Translations under genes and position numbers: made by a program
Shown here: positions 1-11,270 of the stretch, piece after piece
How positions within the stretch are numbered: position 1 is the stretch's first letter
How the letters are laid out: each line of letters opens with the position of its first letter
Notes under the pieces: model-generated
The model's input: the letters and a program-made list of their open reading frames with translations, nothing else
Databases searched by the model: none
What the model was told of the DNA's origin: nothing
DNA from: Sphagnum compactum
Taxonomy: Eukaryota; Bryophyta; Sphagnopsida; Sphagnales
Assembly: GCA_965153455.1 (NCBI GenBank)
Contig: OZ234493.1
Span: 2,480,001 to 2,544,000, forward strand
Length of the DNA stretch: 64,000 bases
Direction: 5' to 3'

Positions 1-2450
1 AGGAAATCATTTTGAATCAATACATATTCAACCCATTGTAAAAATGTGATTACTTGAACCAGATGTGTGGAAGAACACTTTTTTTTTTTTGGTACAATAT
101 ATAAACATATGTGAATTTTCACAACCAATGTGAAGGTATTTAGAACTTAATTTTACAAATCAAAGTAAGGGACCCTTCATTGCGTAAATTGGTTACTATT
201 GTTTTTGTGAACTAGACATTCAGGAATTCTACCATTTTTTTTAAAAGAAAAATATTTCAATGTTTTATACAAATATGAAAAACTTGTGGTATTAAACTAT
301 TTGGATTGGAACAAACTAATGCCTTTGTTGCCAAAACAAGGTTATTGTTACATTGGGAGTTAGAAGGGGAGAATGTCCAAATCTCATTTTGCAAGAAAAA
401 ATATATGAATACTTGATTGATTATGGAAAATTAACAAAGCCTATTCACTTGGTTCAATGCAAGGGACATTCATTGGTTGGACTTGGTTACTATTGCTTTT
501 GTGAATTAGACATGGAAATATTGCTACTCTTATTTTGGAACAAAAGAGATTTGAATACTTTCATGTGGATGATTTATAAAACCAAATAAGTCAAAATGAA
601 ACAAATGAACTCGATTGCGTAGTTAAAAGAGGAGGATTCCAACTTTCATTTTGCAACAAAAGAGTTTTGATTATATTTGAATGTACCTGTAAGATTATAT
701 ATTGGGAGCACATCGAAAACAAACTTGATTGCAACTTTTGTAGACTCTAGATGTGTGAACCTAATTTGATGGAAATGAAATTGGATTGATGGATGAAATT
801 GGCCATATACATCTTTTGACCATGTTAACATGAAATTCAACCATGTGGATGACAATCTTGTTCACCTATAAATGCAATATCTACTATGTTGTGAAATTTC
901 ATCATTTTATGACCATGTAGATGTCATATTTATCCACATATGTGTTAGGTTTACCTTTTGTGTTCAATTTCATTTTGAAAAATCAATTTTATCCATGGAA
1001 TTCTTTTCACCTATGTAATACAATGTCATTTGTGTGATCAATTTCATTCATGAACAAAATGTATAGATATGGCCAATAATATTGTACATGCAATTCCATC
1101 GACAAATAATATTATTCATTTGCATCCAAAATCATTTTTATTGAAATGTTCACATTTCAACCATGTATGACAATCACATTTTTGTGATTCGCATTTGTGA
1201 ATAACATTCATCCAACTTCATAGCTTCAATTTTTATGATTTAAAAATAAATTATTTGATTCATTTTAGATTCCATTCATTTGATAACATTTTTTTCTTTC
1301 CTTCCTTCCTTCCTTCCCACCCCCACCTTATCCCTATGCCTTTCCTTCTATTCCCTTGTTTCATTTCCCCCCTTCCTCCTAACCTTTTTCCTTTCTTCCT
1401 TCCACCAATGACCCCACATTGTTCCTTCACAATACTAAAGGATGGCAATTGGCAACTCCTTGTGGAAGGTTTTTTGTCTTTTCTCATTGTAGATCAAGAC
1501 ATTGAAAGAAAACATTTTCTCGATTTGGAGTTTGAACAAACTTATTACCATCTATTGATGTGCTTGTGGAACCTTTGCAAAATTGAAGATTAAACACAAT
1601 TATGAATATAATTAAACATATCCAATGTATGCGTTGAAGAACCACAAATTATTTTATATGTGTGGGGGGGGGGAGGAGGGGCGGGGCGGGGCGGGGGGGA
1701 TATGGAAGGCTTTTTGTGTTTTTAGTAGCACCTATAACCTTCAAAAGATACATGATAATTGAGAAAATTGATAATTTGCAACTACTTCCAAAGAACATGT
1801 AGGTGCAACAATCACTCAATTTGCTTCAGGAAGGAATGAGAAAAATGTTAGAAAATGTTCGATGATAGGTGCATGTTCAATGACGAGCGATTCTAACGTA
1901 TTGTTGTGCGAAAAAGGGGTTAGGGTATGTTAGGTGATTTTTACTTAGAATCAATCAATATACATGTCAACAACAATCACCAATGTGAGGATCTTTGATG
2001 ACATTTTCTAATGGGAACTTTGGGAACAATGATGGATATAAGCACTAGTCGTATTGGGAACTTGGATTTACCCTCCCTTCCCTTAAAGAAGAATATTAAT
2101 TTTTGTCATGTGTGTTTTTTTAAATTAAAAAAATAAAAAGTAATTTTTTAAAAAAAGGTGTGAATGGGAACTTGGAAATTATTACAGGAACGTATTATAA
2201 CACCATTTGGGAACACCACATCGGGTTTGCTCAATTATTGTGGCCCCCAGGACACCATATTATTATTTCGAAGCTTTCTGATTGGTCACATTCTCCGAAA
2301 ATCAGTACATCAGTGCATTATTATTGTTCCGCCCGATGTCAGAATTATTAAATTTGGTGCCTTTTTCCCCATTTTTTATTGTTTATTTTTTCCCTTTAAA
2401 ATTTTTTTCCCCCTTTTTTTCTCCTTGTTTTTTCCCCCTTAATTTTCCCC
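1..2450. other. AT-rich intergenic DNA, no supported gene
   Basis: I see no gene here. The short open frames have no recognisable domain. The first 700 bases hold a degenerate direct repeat: a block around 178-222 recurs around 470-514, and a block around 357-400 resembles one around 622-665. This suggests an old tandem duplication with a unit of roughly 265-295 bases. A C/T-rich low-complexity stretch lies at about 1296-1400, and a second pyrimidine-rich tract at about 2360-2455 lies upstream of the EB1 gene. Confidence 0.6.
1663..1699 (+). repeat. G-quadruplex-like G-run
   Basis: Five or more runs of four or more G are separated by single C, A or AGGA spacers inside otherwise AT-rich DNA. 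The pattern fits a potential G-quadruplex on the + strand. Function is unknown. Confidence 0.7.
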
Positions 2451-3051
2451 TTTTTTAGGGGGAGAAAACCGGAGAACGACAGCACTCAGATTTCAAAATC
2501 CAACGGTCCTCAGAGAACCGAAACAAGCTACCATCCTCCGGATAAGACGCGCTTACCTTCCAGTAGCTGGCACAGGTAAGATCCAAAGGATTCAAGGCTT
2601 CCGTCCAGTGGTCGCCAAATCGGTACCCACAGCGTCCGTCGGTCGCCTGACCCGTTGTGACCGTTGAAGCTCTTCGTCGTGGTGGCTATGGCGATGGTGC
2701 GGTTTGCGAAGATCCTTGAGACTAGAGAGATCCGCACTCTTCCTTTCTTTGGTCATCATCTCTCTGGATGCGCTCACACTTGCGTTCCATTCTCCGCTTC
2801 TTTGGTGTGCATGGGTGTCTATTGGCTTTGTGTCTAGAGCTTCGTACAAAACGTTTTCCAGAAGTCTTTTTGTTTTTTCATAGTCTGGTTTGGCAATCCC
2901 CTCTCCCCAGGTGTGTGTCCTGTAGGATCAGAATAGCCTTTTGTTTCTGTTAGTCCGTTTAAGCTTGAGAGCTTGGAAGAGTTTTGTGGGTTGTTGGCAT
3001 TTCTGGTGATTGTGAAGTTGTTCGTAAGGCAGAATTGTGGTTAGTCTACTC

Positions 3052-3078
3052 TGTTGTTGTTGTTGTTGTTGTTGTTGT
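3052..3078 (+). repeat. (TGT)n microsatellite in EB1 leader
   Basis: About nine TGT/GTT trinucleotide units lie roughly 35 bases before the EB1 start codon, so they are probably in the 5' UTR. Confidence 0.85.
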
Positions 3079-3110
3079 GTGCCTGTGATTTGGAAAAGTG
3101 AGAAGACGAG

Positions 3111-5260
3111 ATGGGGGCGTCAAATATAGGGATGATGGATTCAGCCTACTTTGTGGGAAGGAATGAGATATTGGCGTGGGTGAACTCCACTTTGCATCTG
3201 GCTCTTTCCAAAGTGGAAGAGGTTGGTAGACCATCCACCTAAAACGCTTTTGATGGTTTCTCTCGTGTGTTTCTCTCGCGGGGATTCCTTGACAAAGCAG
3301 GTTTAAGCCTTAAAACAGAGGTCTTGAGACTCTGAGAAAAAAAGGAGTAATGTGGAATGGAAGTCTCAAGCTTGAGCTCTACTGACTGACGACAATACTC
3401 ATCAAGCAAATCTGTTTTCTTGCATTTCAGGCAGCTTCTGGAGCAGTGTATTGCCAGTTAATGGATGTGGTGCATCCTGGAATGGTGAACATGCACAAGG
3501 TGAACATCCCAACCCTATCATCTGCTCCATATTGCAGTACCCTGTGCATTCATGCAACAGAGGGAGGCTGTTGAGATGAAGTCTTTTGCAATCCACAAAC
3601 AGATCTTTGGGCTTGTAATTTTTTTTTGACGTGGAATTATTATTAACTTGCTTCCATTGACGTTTCAACATGTAGGTGAGCTTTGGGGCAAACACAGAGT
3701 ATGATATGATTCAGAACTACAAGGTGCTGCAGGATATCTTTAACAAGCTCAAGATTGCCAAGGTGCCTCAACTTTTCCTAGGATCCATTGTATTGATTAG
3801 ATCTATTCAAAATGCTGTTACATGGTGCAATGTTTTTCTCTCCAAATGCGCACCTTACCTATTTCCTTATGAGGTGGTATCCAATTCATTGAGAACTTTG
3901 ATCATCTGGCTGCAGCACATAGAGGTCAGCAAACTTGTGAAAGGACGACCGCTCGACAACTTGGAATTCATGCAGTGGATGAAACGCTACTGCGACTCTA
4001 TCAACAACAGCCATATCAATCCCAAGTAAGTAACACTGTACAGATTTGCCACAAATGTTGGAGCTGGCATTTTGTTGTTGACTATATGAAGCAGTAATTG
4101 CTGATGTAAGTAGTGTGGTGATTTCAGGTACAATGCAGCAGAGAGAAGAGAGGGTTGCAAAGGAGGGAAAGAAGTGAATAGAAAAACAGTTATGACTGCA
4201 AACAGTCTCAGTGCACCTCCCATCAAGGCATCATCCAATGCAGGGTCCCGACCAACCACCCCGGGTAACCAGGCTGCACCTCCAGCGTGCCGAACAGAGA
4301 ACACAAATCCCAATAGTAAGCTAAATCTTATTCAATTCTCATTAGAATGAGAACAAAGTGGACTCTCTGTTGAGTGAAGCTCCCATTATTACTTAGTTCA
4401 AGTCACTGAACTTCACTGGTCAGAAAAGTCTATGGATCAGCATGCTGTGGAATTGATCAACCGAGGTGTGTTGCAGTGAGCAGGGCAACAAAGAACCCCA
4501 GTGTGGCTGCATCTCCAGCTCCCAAACAAATCACAGTACTGACTGACCAGGTGATTAAAAAAGAAGCCCTTCTCTGCTGACAGCTACTCTCTTCCAATTT
4601 TTGTTTGGCCTGCCCTGCCTGAAGATTCCCTGTGGTACCAGTTTCAAACTGGGTGTCTCTTGTGGGTGAGCAGAAAGGGAATGTGAAAAGATCTTGTTGC
4701 ATGGATCCATCATAACCTGCAGTGGGTGGTGTTTTCTTCAGATGATGTCTGCAAACCATGAAGACCCACATGCCAAACAGGTTACAGAGCTCAAGCTATC
4801 TGTTGACAGTCTGGAGAAGGAGAGGGACTTCTACTTTGCCAAGCTTCGTGACATTGAGATCCTGTGCCAAGCTCCTGAGCTGAGTCATCTTCCTGCAGTC
4901 ATGGCAGTTCAGCGAATCCTATATGCAGCTGAGGACAGCCCATCGGTGATTGCAGAGGCACAGGCAATGGTGGCAGACTGTGAAGTTGGCAACCATGACC
5001 CACACTCTCATGAGCATCACCACAGCTCTATTTCTGACATAAGTGAGATGGATGATGATGAGGGTCTACTTGGTGGAAGAGATGAAGATGAGCCTCTCTT
5101 TACCAACATGGATGACTCCAGTGAAGTTACGAAAAGAGATGTGCACAAACGGAAGTCCTTACTGGGTTTGGAAGAATCTGAGCTTACATCATCCTTGTCA
5201 CCTCAACAACGGCGACTTAGCTCCTATTCCTCAGACAACCGAGCATTTGCCTCACATTGA
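3111..5260 (+). CDS. EB1: EB1-type microtubule plus-end tracking protein
   Basis: This gene encodes an end-binding protein that tracks growing microtubule plus ends. Seven exons join in frame: 3111-3221, 3431-3499, 3676-3762, 3916-4025, 4128-4315, 4477-4550 and 4742-5260, with GT-AG introns, giving 385 residues. Residues about 14-115 form the calponin-homology microtubule-binding domain, with the plant EB1 start NIGMMDSAYFVGRNEIL and the core LVKGRPLDNLEFMQWMKRYC. A Pro/Ser/Thr-rich linker follows. The EB-homology coiled coil, with the signature LEKERDFYFAKLRDIEILC, covers about residues 226-282. The tail is His-rich, then acidic, then basic with KRKS near residue 350, and lacks the EEY/F end of animal EB1. 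A basic tail recalls the EB1c branch, but I cannot assign the subtype. The start was chosen because it gives the conserved N-terminus. The leader may hold an intron, with a donor-like CAG/GTAAGA at 2576. Confidence 0.95.
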
Positions 5261-8200
5261 AGTCCCTTTCTGTTAGTGAGTGCCCAGTGGTTTTGAGGTA
5301 ACTTTTTCTTTGTGTTCGAATGGACATAGCCTTAATCTGATCAACTCCCCAATACTTGACTTTAGACACAACTAGGCATAAGCCTAAGGGATGGGTCTTC
5401 TTCTTGAGCTCCTCATACTGAGCTGAAATACTTGTGAAGAAAGTTTGCTTCTTTAGGATGTTCTTCAGGTCTGGTTACCACCCTGTACCACTCTGTACAT
5501 TAACAGATGCCAATGACCAAGATCGATTGACTAGCACAAATTTTCTAACTCTTAATGGTCTTTCAACAGTCACATAATGCAAAATTTTGGCAGCATAGCA
5601 TTTTGAATTGTGGGCAAGAAAATTGGAGTGTGAGGGCTGGGCACTTGATAAAACAGTACGAATACAAACTGTGAAAGCAAGGCCTGGCCTATTGATCCTT
5701 TAGTCTTTTGGAATTTGAAGCTAGAGGAGTCAGAAAAGTCACCAAAGGGATAACTTGGCAGCCAAGTGTTCATAGTAATGTTGCCTTCTGATCCTTCGAA
5801 GTTGGCTCTTCCTATCATTGTGAAGCAGAATTCACCCACCAATAGGGAACTCAAGCACATGTCTGGCAAGAGGACTAGACTATAGAAGCTTTGCATCGAC
5901 GTTCAATGGAATACAGTGAGAGAGTGAATGGGTGAATGAAAATACAATAACTGGTTCTGCTTGGAGGTGGTGATCTGCTTCCAAGAAGGCCGACACTGAA
6001 ATATGAACTAGATATGTATTGGTGTTACAAATTCCTGAAACTAAGACATAGTTGTTTTACTAACAATAGTTCTACAATATTTCAAATATGATTGAAAATT
6101 GCTTATGTTCACTGGTTTTGGTGTCTCCATGATCTCCCATTATCGAATGATCCCTACTCAAATTGTTGGGGTGTTGATGTTAAAAGTTCAGAGACTATTG
6201 TAGTCAATTTCCAACCCCCTGCGCCCCCAAGCCACCAGATCTGGAGATGACCCACTAATGTCAGTCACCTTTTTTTTCTGATTTGTTTTTTCTCCACACC
6301 AGGATGCTCCACTTTGATGAAAACCACCCTCTCTTCATTGCCCTTCATTTTATCACCCTTCAATTGACCTTCTGTGTGGTTTTTAAAATTAAAAAATCAA
6401 AAAAAAATCTCACGGGTGTTGGGGAAGTGTGTCTTGGCTATTGGGGGAGGGACAACACCTGCCATGGCTATTGTGACCAGCACATTAACGAGTGATCACC
6501 AAAATTATGTTTATATAAGTCGGGGTAGCGTCACATAATCCACCAGCATCACATACCCACTCTCATCAGAATCCAGATAGGTGGAATGGGCCTGGTGTGC
6601 TACCAGCCTAGCAGTGTTCCATTATTCAAAATTCAATGCACTCACATCTCTGAAATTCCCACAATTATGTCCCTCAATTATTCTTTCATTTACTTTAATA
6701 ATGCATATACATTGGTCAATTATAGTTTCATTTACTTAAATAATGGATATATGTGATGAATCATTCCAATCAATATTATAATTTGCAAGCCTTGTTTGGG
6801 CTTTATACCAGTATGTTGGATTGTATACTTCCCACTATACCATTAGCTGTAAGAATACTCAAAATCAAATGTTGGAATTCCCTCAAAAACGTTTCTGCAA
6901 AGCTAATACAACAAATACCAAATCAACATCCAATTTCTTCTGTTTTGGCATTTTGTCAAGTACAATAAGATTGCTCACTTAAACATGGAAGCAAAGTTAT
7001 AAAACCTTCATCACAATAACACTAGCTGTAGTTTGTACAAGCCATTCCGTACAACTTCACAAGCTTTCAACCTAAACCCTCTCCAAGCTAAAAACTTGAC
7101 ACAACATGAACAAGCTTGACAGGAAGCTTATCCTCTTTCTAATGTCAAACTGTCCTTACTACATGGATACCATAATAGGCTCAATCTGAATGGTTATTGG
7201 GCCACTAAACTCTACCATGAGCTAGTAGTACATAAAGGGCCTCAACAGCTATTTTGCCCACTTTGCCAGCCTACCTGGATGCTGGAATTGGCAGCTGGGC
7301 AGAATCAGCCTTCCTGCCAATTTTCTGTTCTCCTGCTGTTCCCACTGCATTTGCTTCTTCCCTTCATGCTAGAAACTGGCAGAGCCTTGCAGAATTCACC
7401 AGGCCCTGCCCATTCTCTAGTACACTATTGTTCAGGTTCACTGGATCCATTGCACATCTACTTGACACACCCACAAACCCAGATTGAACAGAGCAAAGAA
7501 GGCTACATGATTCAGGAATGGCAGTAGAAGAGCAGCAAAATAAAAGAGTGATACCCACTGTCTTTCAGGTGGCTTAGCATTCATAAAGAATGTCAGATAG
7601 GAACAGCACACATATTATGAAGGCAAGAACCCAAATCACAGGCACTAGGAATGTCAGATGATAACAAGATCACAAATTTCTGTCTCCTAGGAAGAAGGCC
7701 ACATTAGAACTTTTTCTGGTCTCTGCAATAAATACATGCATGGTGGCACATGGTTTGCTTGATTCTGATACACATTTGCTGGTCTCAATGCTGAAAAATA
7801 TGATCTGCAGCGTCAGATCTGTCCAATTTCAACGGAACAGACTCACACAAACAATAGAAGAGATGTGTACCCAAATACCACAGTGAAAAGCAAAGACTAG
7901 CAGGGAATGATTGGATGCTCCAGCTGACTAACGTATTCTAAGACAACTAGCCTAAAAGCCCAGCAAGCCATACTAGTTTCCATCTACAAATTGGTGCCAT
8001 TAGAACAAATGATAGAAATGAAAAAGAATCAGCTGCAGGATACGCATCCAATTAACTAAAAACCTATGGATCTTGCAACAAAGACCAGTGCATGATTTGT
8101 TTCTCCTAATCAACCCCAACCTGCAACTGCAGTAGGTTTACAACCTTTTGTGTGATCCACACCTCAGAGCATAATTATAAAGTTGAATTTGCCTCCCCTC

Positions 8201-8990
8201 TTTTCAGACTAAGCAGCAACTCCTGGAAAAACACAAGGGAAACAAGTATTAGTAACTTCAACCTATGTTCATGGGTATAATTATAACTGCAACTGAATTC
8301 ATCAGAGAATGTCTGTCTCTTTGACACCCAGCAAAGTATTCAGGTGAGCAATGACTACACAAAAGTTCTCTGCCTCATTCACAACCCATGTCATGATTAA
8401 AAAGGACAACAGCACCAAAGGAACAGAACAAGACAATCTTAATCATAAGTACGTGGCAATGGCAGCCATTCCAGTAAATCTCTGATTAGACTCTGAACTG
8501 ACAAACAATATACCCTTTTGGTCATTGAGAGCCATGGTCTCTAAACAACACTCATTGCAATTGACCAACCATCACTAGTGTGATAAAGAATGAATATGAA
8601 GACATCACTAACCTAGACAAAAGAACTGACACAGACTTACTCCAACAATTACATTGATCATGCCAAGGCTCTAAATAGACAAGCTCTACATGTTTCTTGC
8701 ACAAAAACCACTGACAAACACAGGAAGGATGAATGTGACATCCATCCAGAACTGCACAGAATAACAAAACAAATCACAAGAAACCAGGTGCTAACACATT
8801 TGATTTGTTTTTCCCCCTGTAAGACAGACTGCAAACCTATTCACTGTTGAAGAAAAGCTTTAAACCATCAACAACTAAAACCACCTCCAGAAATGGATAA
8901 GCTTCAGTTCATTAGGATGCTATCCAGCATGACACAGACTGAGCTTCTACTCAAACCTCTCTGTGCACCACCACAACAACCTTGTTTAAT
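5261..8990. other. Region between convergent EB1 and hnRNP genes
   Basis: The first few hundred bases are presumably the EB1 3' UTR, and the last several hundred are presumably the 3' UTR of the minus-strand hnRNP gene. In between I see no conserved coding frame, structural RNA or transposon end that I can support. The small open frames at 5570-5896 and 7254-7558 have no family resemblance. Confidence 0.5.
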
Positions 8991-9053
8991 AAGCAGAAGA
9001 CCTTATTAACAAATGGTGCCCCTAAAAGCCTGACCCGTGAACACATGCAGTCA

Positions 9054-10817
9054 CTAGCCAGTTCGGTCACCATCAGCAGGGTAAGGCCTGAAACGTGCAT
9101 CAGAACCTCGCTGTGTCTGTCTGCCTGCTACACCATAGCCCCCGCCGTAGCCTGCAGTCCCAGTGCCTGCACCTTCTGCAACTGCAGCTCCTGCCCCCAT
9201 GCCATAACCCCCACTTGCTGCACCCCCTGATCCAGATGAGCCTGTGTTATAGGCATCAGCTCCTGCTGATCTCCATGTGTTGTCTGCATATCCTGAGGTG
9301 TACATGTCCCCATAAACCCCACCATAGCTCCCACTACCAGTACCTCCTGCAGCAGTTCCATACCCACTGGATCCAGTCCCATAGCCGCTTCCTCGACCTC
9401 CATAGCCTGCAGCGGATCCATAACCACTTTCATTGCTGCCATAGCCATAGCCAGAACTGCCATAGCCTGCACTGCTTCCAGTGGCTTGACCCGCTCCAGC
9501 CCCACCTGAACCCCATGCTGCATTCCCATAGCCAGCCATACTGCCACCACTGCTGCCTCCATAGCCTCCTGAGCTACCTCCTGTGCCATATCCCCCTCCT
9601 CCACTTCCCCATGGGCTACGCCCACCCACAGGGCCACTTCCATAACCTCCACTCCCAGCCCCTGCAGTGCCATATCCACCACCACCATACCCACCCCCTA
9701 CTGGAGTGTTTCCATATCCTGCACCGCCATAGCCACCTCCTCCTGTACTCCCGTAACCCATGCTCCCACCATATCCACTCCCGCCATAACCTCCATTCAT
9801 TCCTCCACCATACCCTGCAGCACTGCCATAACCAGCAGCTGCTCCATATCCTGCTGCGCCATAGCCTGCATAACCTCCCCTACCCACAGGAGAGGGGCCA
9901 TAGCGGCTGTCCGCCCGACCACCATAGCCAGCTCCAACAGGACTTGTGTTGTAAGCTTGGCCAAAGCCAGATCCATAGTTAGTGCCTCGGCCTCCACTGA
10001 AGCCACCGCTGTTGTTGCGCCCAGTGGCAACAGAAAGCTCCTTTGGAACAGCCCGTTTGACCTCCACCATCTTCTCGTTGAGCTCATGGAACGGTTTCAG
10101 CAGAACGTTGTCCACTGCATCCTCAGAATCAAAAGTGATGAAGCCAAACCCACGAGGCCTTTGAGTATTGTGGTCATACATTACAACCACATCTGTAATA
10201 GTACCAAACTGCGCGAAATAGTTTCTGAAGTCATCTTCAGTAACAGTGGAAGCTAAACCTCCCACAAATATCTTCTTTGTCCTAGTGTGAGATGCTGCTG
10301 GCCCTTGGCCCCCGCTGCTGCTCCTAGGCACATTCTGCTGCTGCTCATCCCTGGGCACAGCTTTTTTCGCTTCCACCTAAATATACCAATTAAGAGAAAG
10401 ACAGACTTAAACTAGTTATTACTCCCAGTACATACCCTGCATTGCACCACATCCACACGCACGCAACATCCCACGATCCATCCCATCACAGCAGCAGACA
10501 CGACAACCTTTCCCTATAACCCTTATTAGACACCACATTCAACCCCACTCGCATTCCAGCCCTAAAAATCTCCGCCTTAAGTAACTGAGGCTTACCGTTC
10601 TGCCATCGATGGTGTGCTTCTCGTTTACCACTCGATCAGCCACAGCCGGATCCGCAAAAATGACAAATCCAAAACCTCGCGCCCGTCCGGTCGCTCTGTC
10701 CTTCATGATCACCGTTTCCGTCACTTCCCCGTAAGCCTTGAAATAGTCCCGCAGTTTCTCCTCCGTCGTCTCCCATGATATTCCGCCTATGAACAGCTTC
10801 CCCTGATCGGAATCCAT
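9054..10817 (-). CDS. RNP1: Two-RRM glycine-rich hnRNP (plant hnRNP1/RBGD type)
   Basis: This is a nuclear RNA-binding protein of the hnRNP A/B-like plant family, with likely roles in mRNA processing, stability or transport. Exon 1 is 10817-10596 and exon 2 is 10376-9054, joined in frame over a 219-base GT-AG intron, giving 514 residues. The protein opens with MDSDQGKLFIGGISWETTEE, the usual start of this family. RRM1 spans about residues 6-76 (RNP2 KLFIGGIS, RNP1 RGFGFVIF). RRM2 spans about 109-180 (RNP2 KIFVGGLA, RNP1 RGFGFITF, then VEVKRAVPK). The remaining 330 residues are low-complexity Gly/Tyr/Ser with many YGG and GYG units, a prion-like region likely to support condensate formation. 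The single intron falls just after RRM1, at DGRT/VEAKKAVP. Long open frames on the opposite strand are shadows of the Gly-rich repeat. The family call is firm; the exact ortholog is not. Confidence 0.95.
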
Positions 10818-11270
10818 TCCCCCCTATCTCTACTGGATCTAAAACCACCAGTGCGTGCAAAACAAAGAGCAAAACCCCAAGTTCTTCTAACGGAACCAAG
10901 GACACAGATCCCTCCGGATGATTCTTCAACCAAAAAAAAAACTAAAAATTAAAAAAAAAAAACCAAAAAAAAAAGGAAAAAGAAAAAAAAGAAAAAAGAA
11001 AGAAGAGAAGCGAGGTCGGAAGCTCCGAAGTCCTCTCCGTCGGAAGGACAAAACCTCCCGTAGATGGCTAGCCGGGGAGGACAGAAGGACGCACACTCCG
11101 AGGGAGAGAGAGACAGACTGTTACGAAGTGCGCGAAAAGCAAAAAACGAACGAGGCAAACAAACAAGGGGAAAAAAAAAAAGACAAAAAAAAGAAAAAAG
11201 GTGTGTGATACTTACTTGCACCCTTATTCCCGCATCCACGGTTGCAGTATGTTAGAAGCAAGGATGGACG
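10818..11270 (-). promoter_or_regulatory. Leader/promoter region of the hnRNP gene with pyrimidine tract
   Basis: On the minus strand, the sequence upstream of the hnRNP start codon is a long C/T-rich and T-rich stretch (10925-11205; purine-rich on +). Such leaders are common in plant housekeeping genes. The Lys-rich and Phe-rich open frames here are by-products of this composition. I cannot place the transcription start or a TATA box. Confidence 0.45.

Noticed and set aside
1255-1593. 112-codon frame rich in Phe, Pro and Leu
   Set aside because: Low-complexity C/T-rich DNA; no conserved motif and no splice context.
9095-9982. Long + strand frame of 295 codons rich in His and Leu
   Set aside because: It is the antisense shadow of the Gly/Tyr-rich repeat of the hnRNP gene; its composition mirrors GGN and TAT codons.
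10918-11239. Lys-rich + frame and Phe-rich - frame
   Set aside because: Both come from a polypurine/polypyrimidine tract in the hnRNP leader; no domain.
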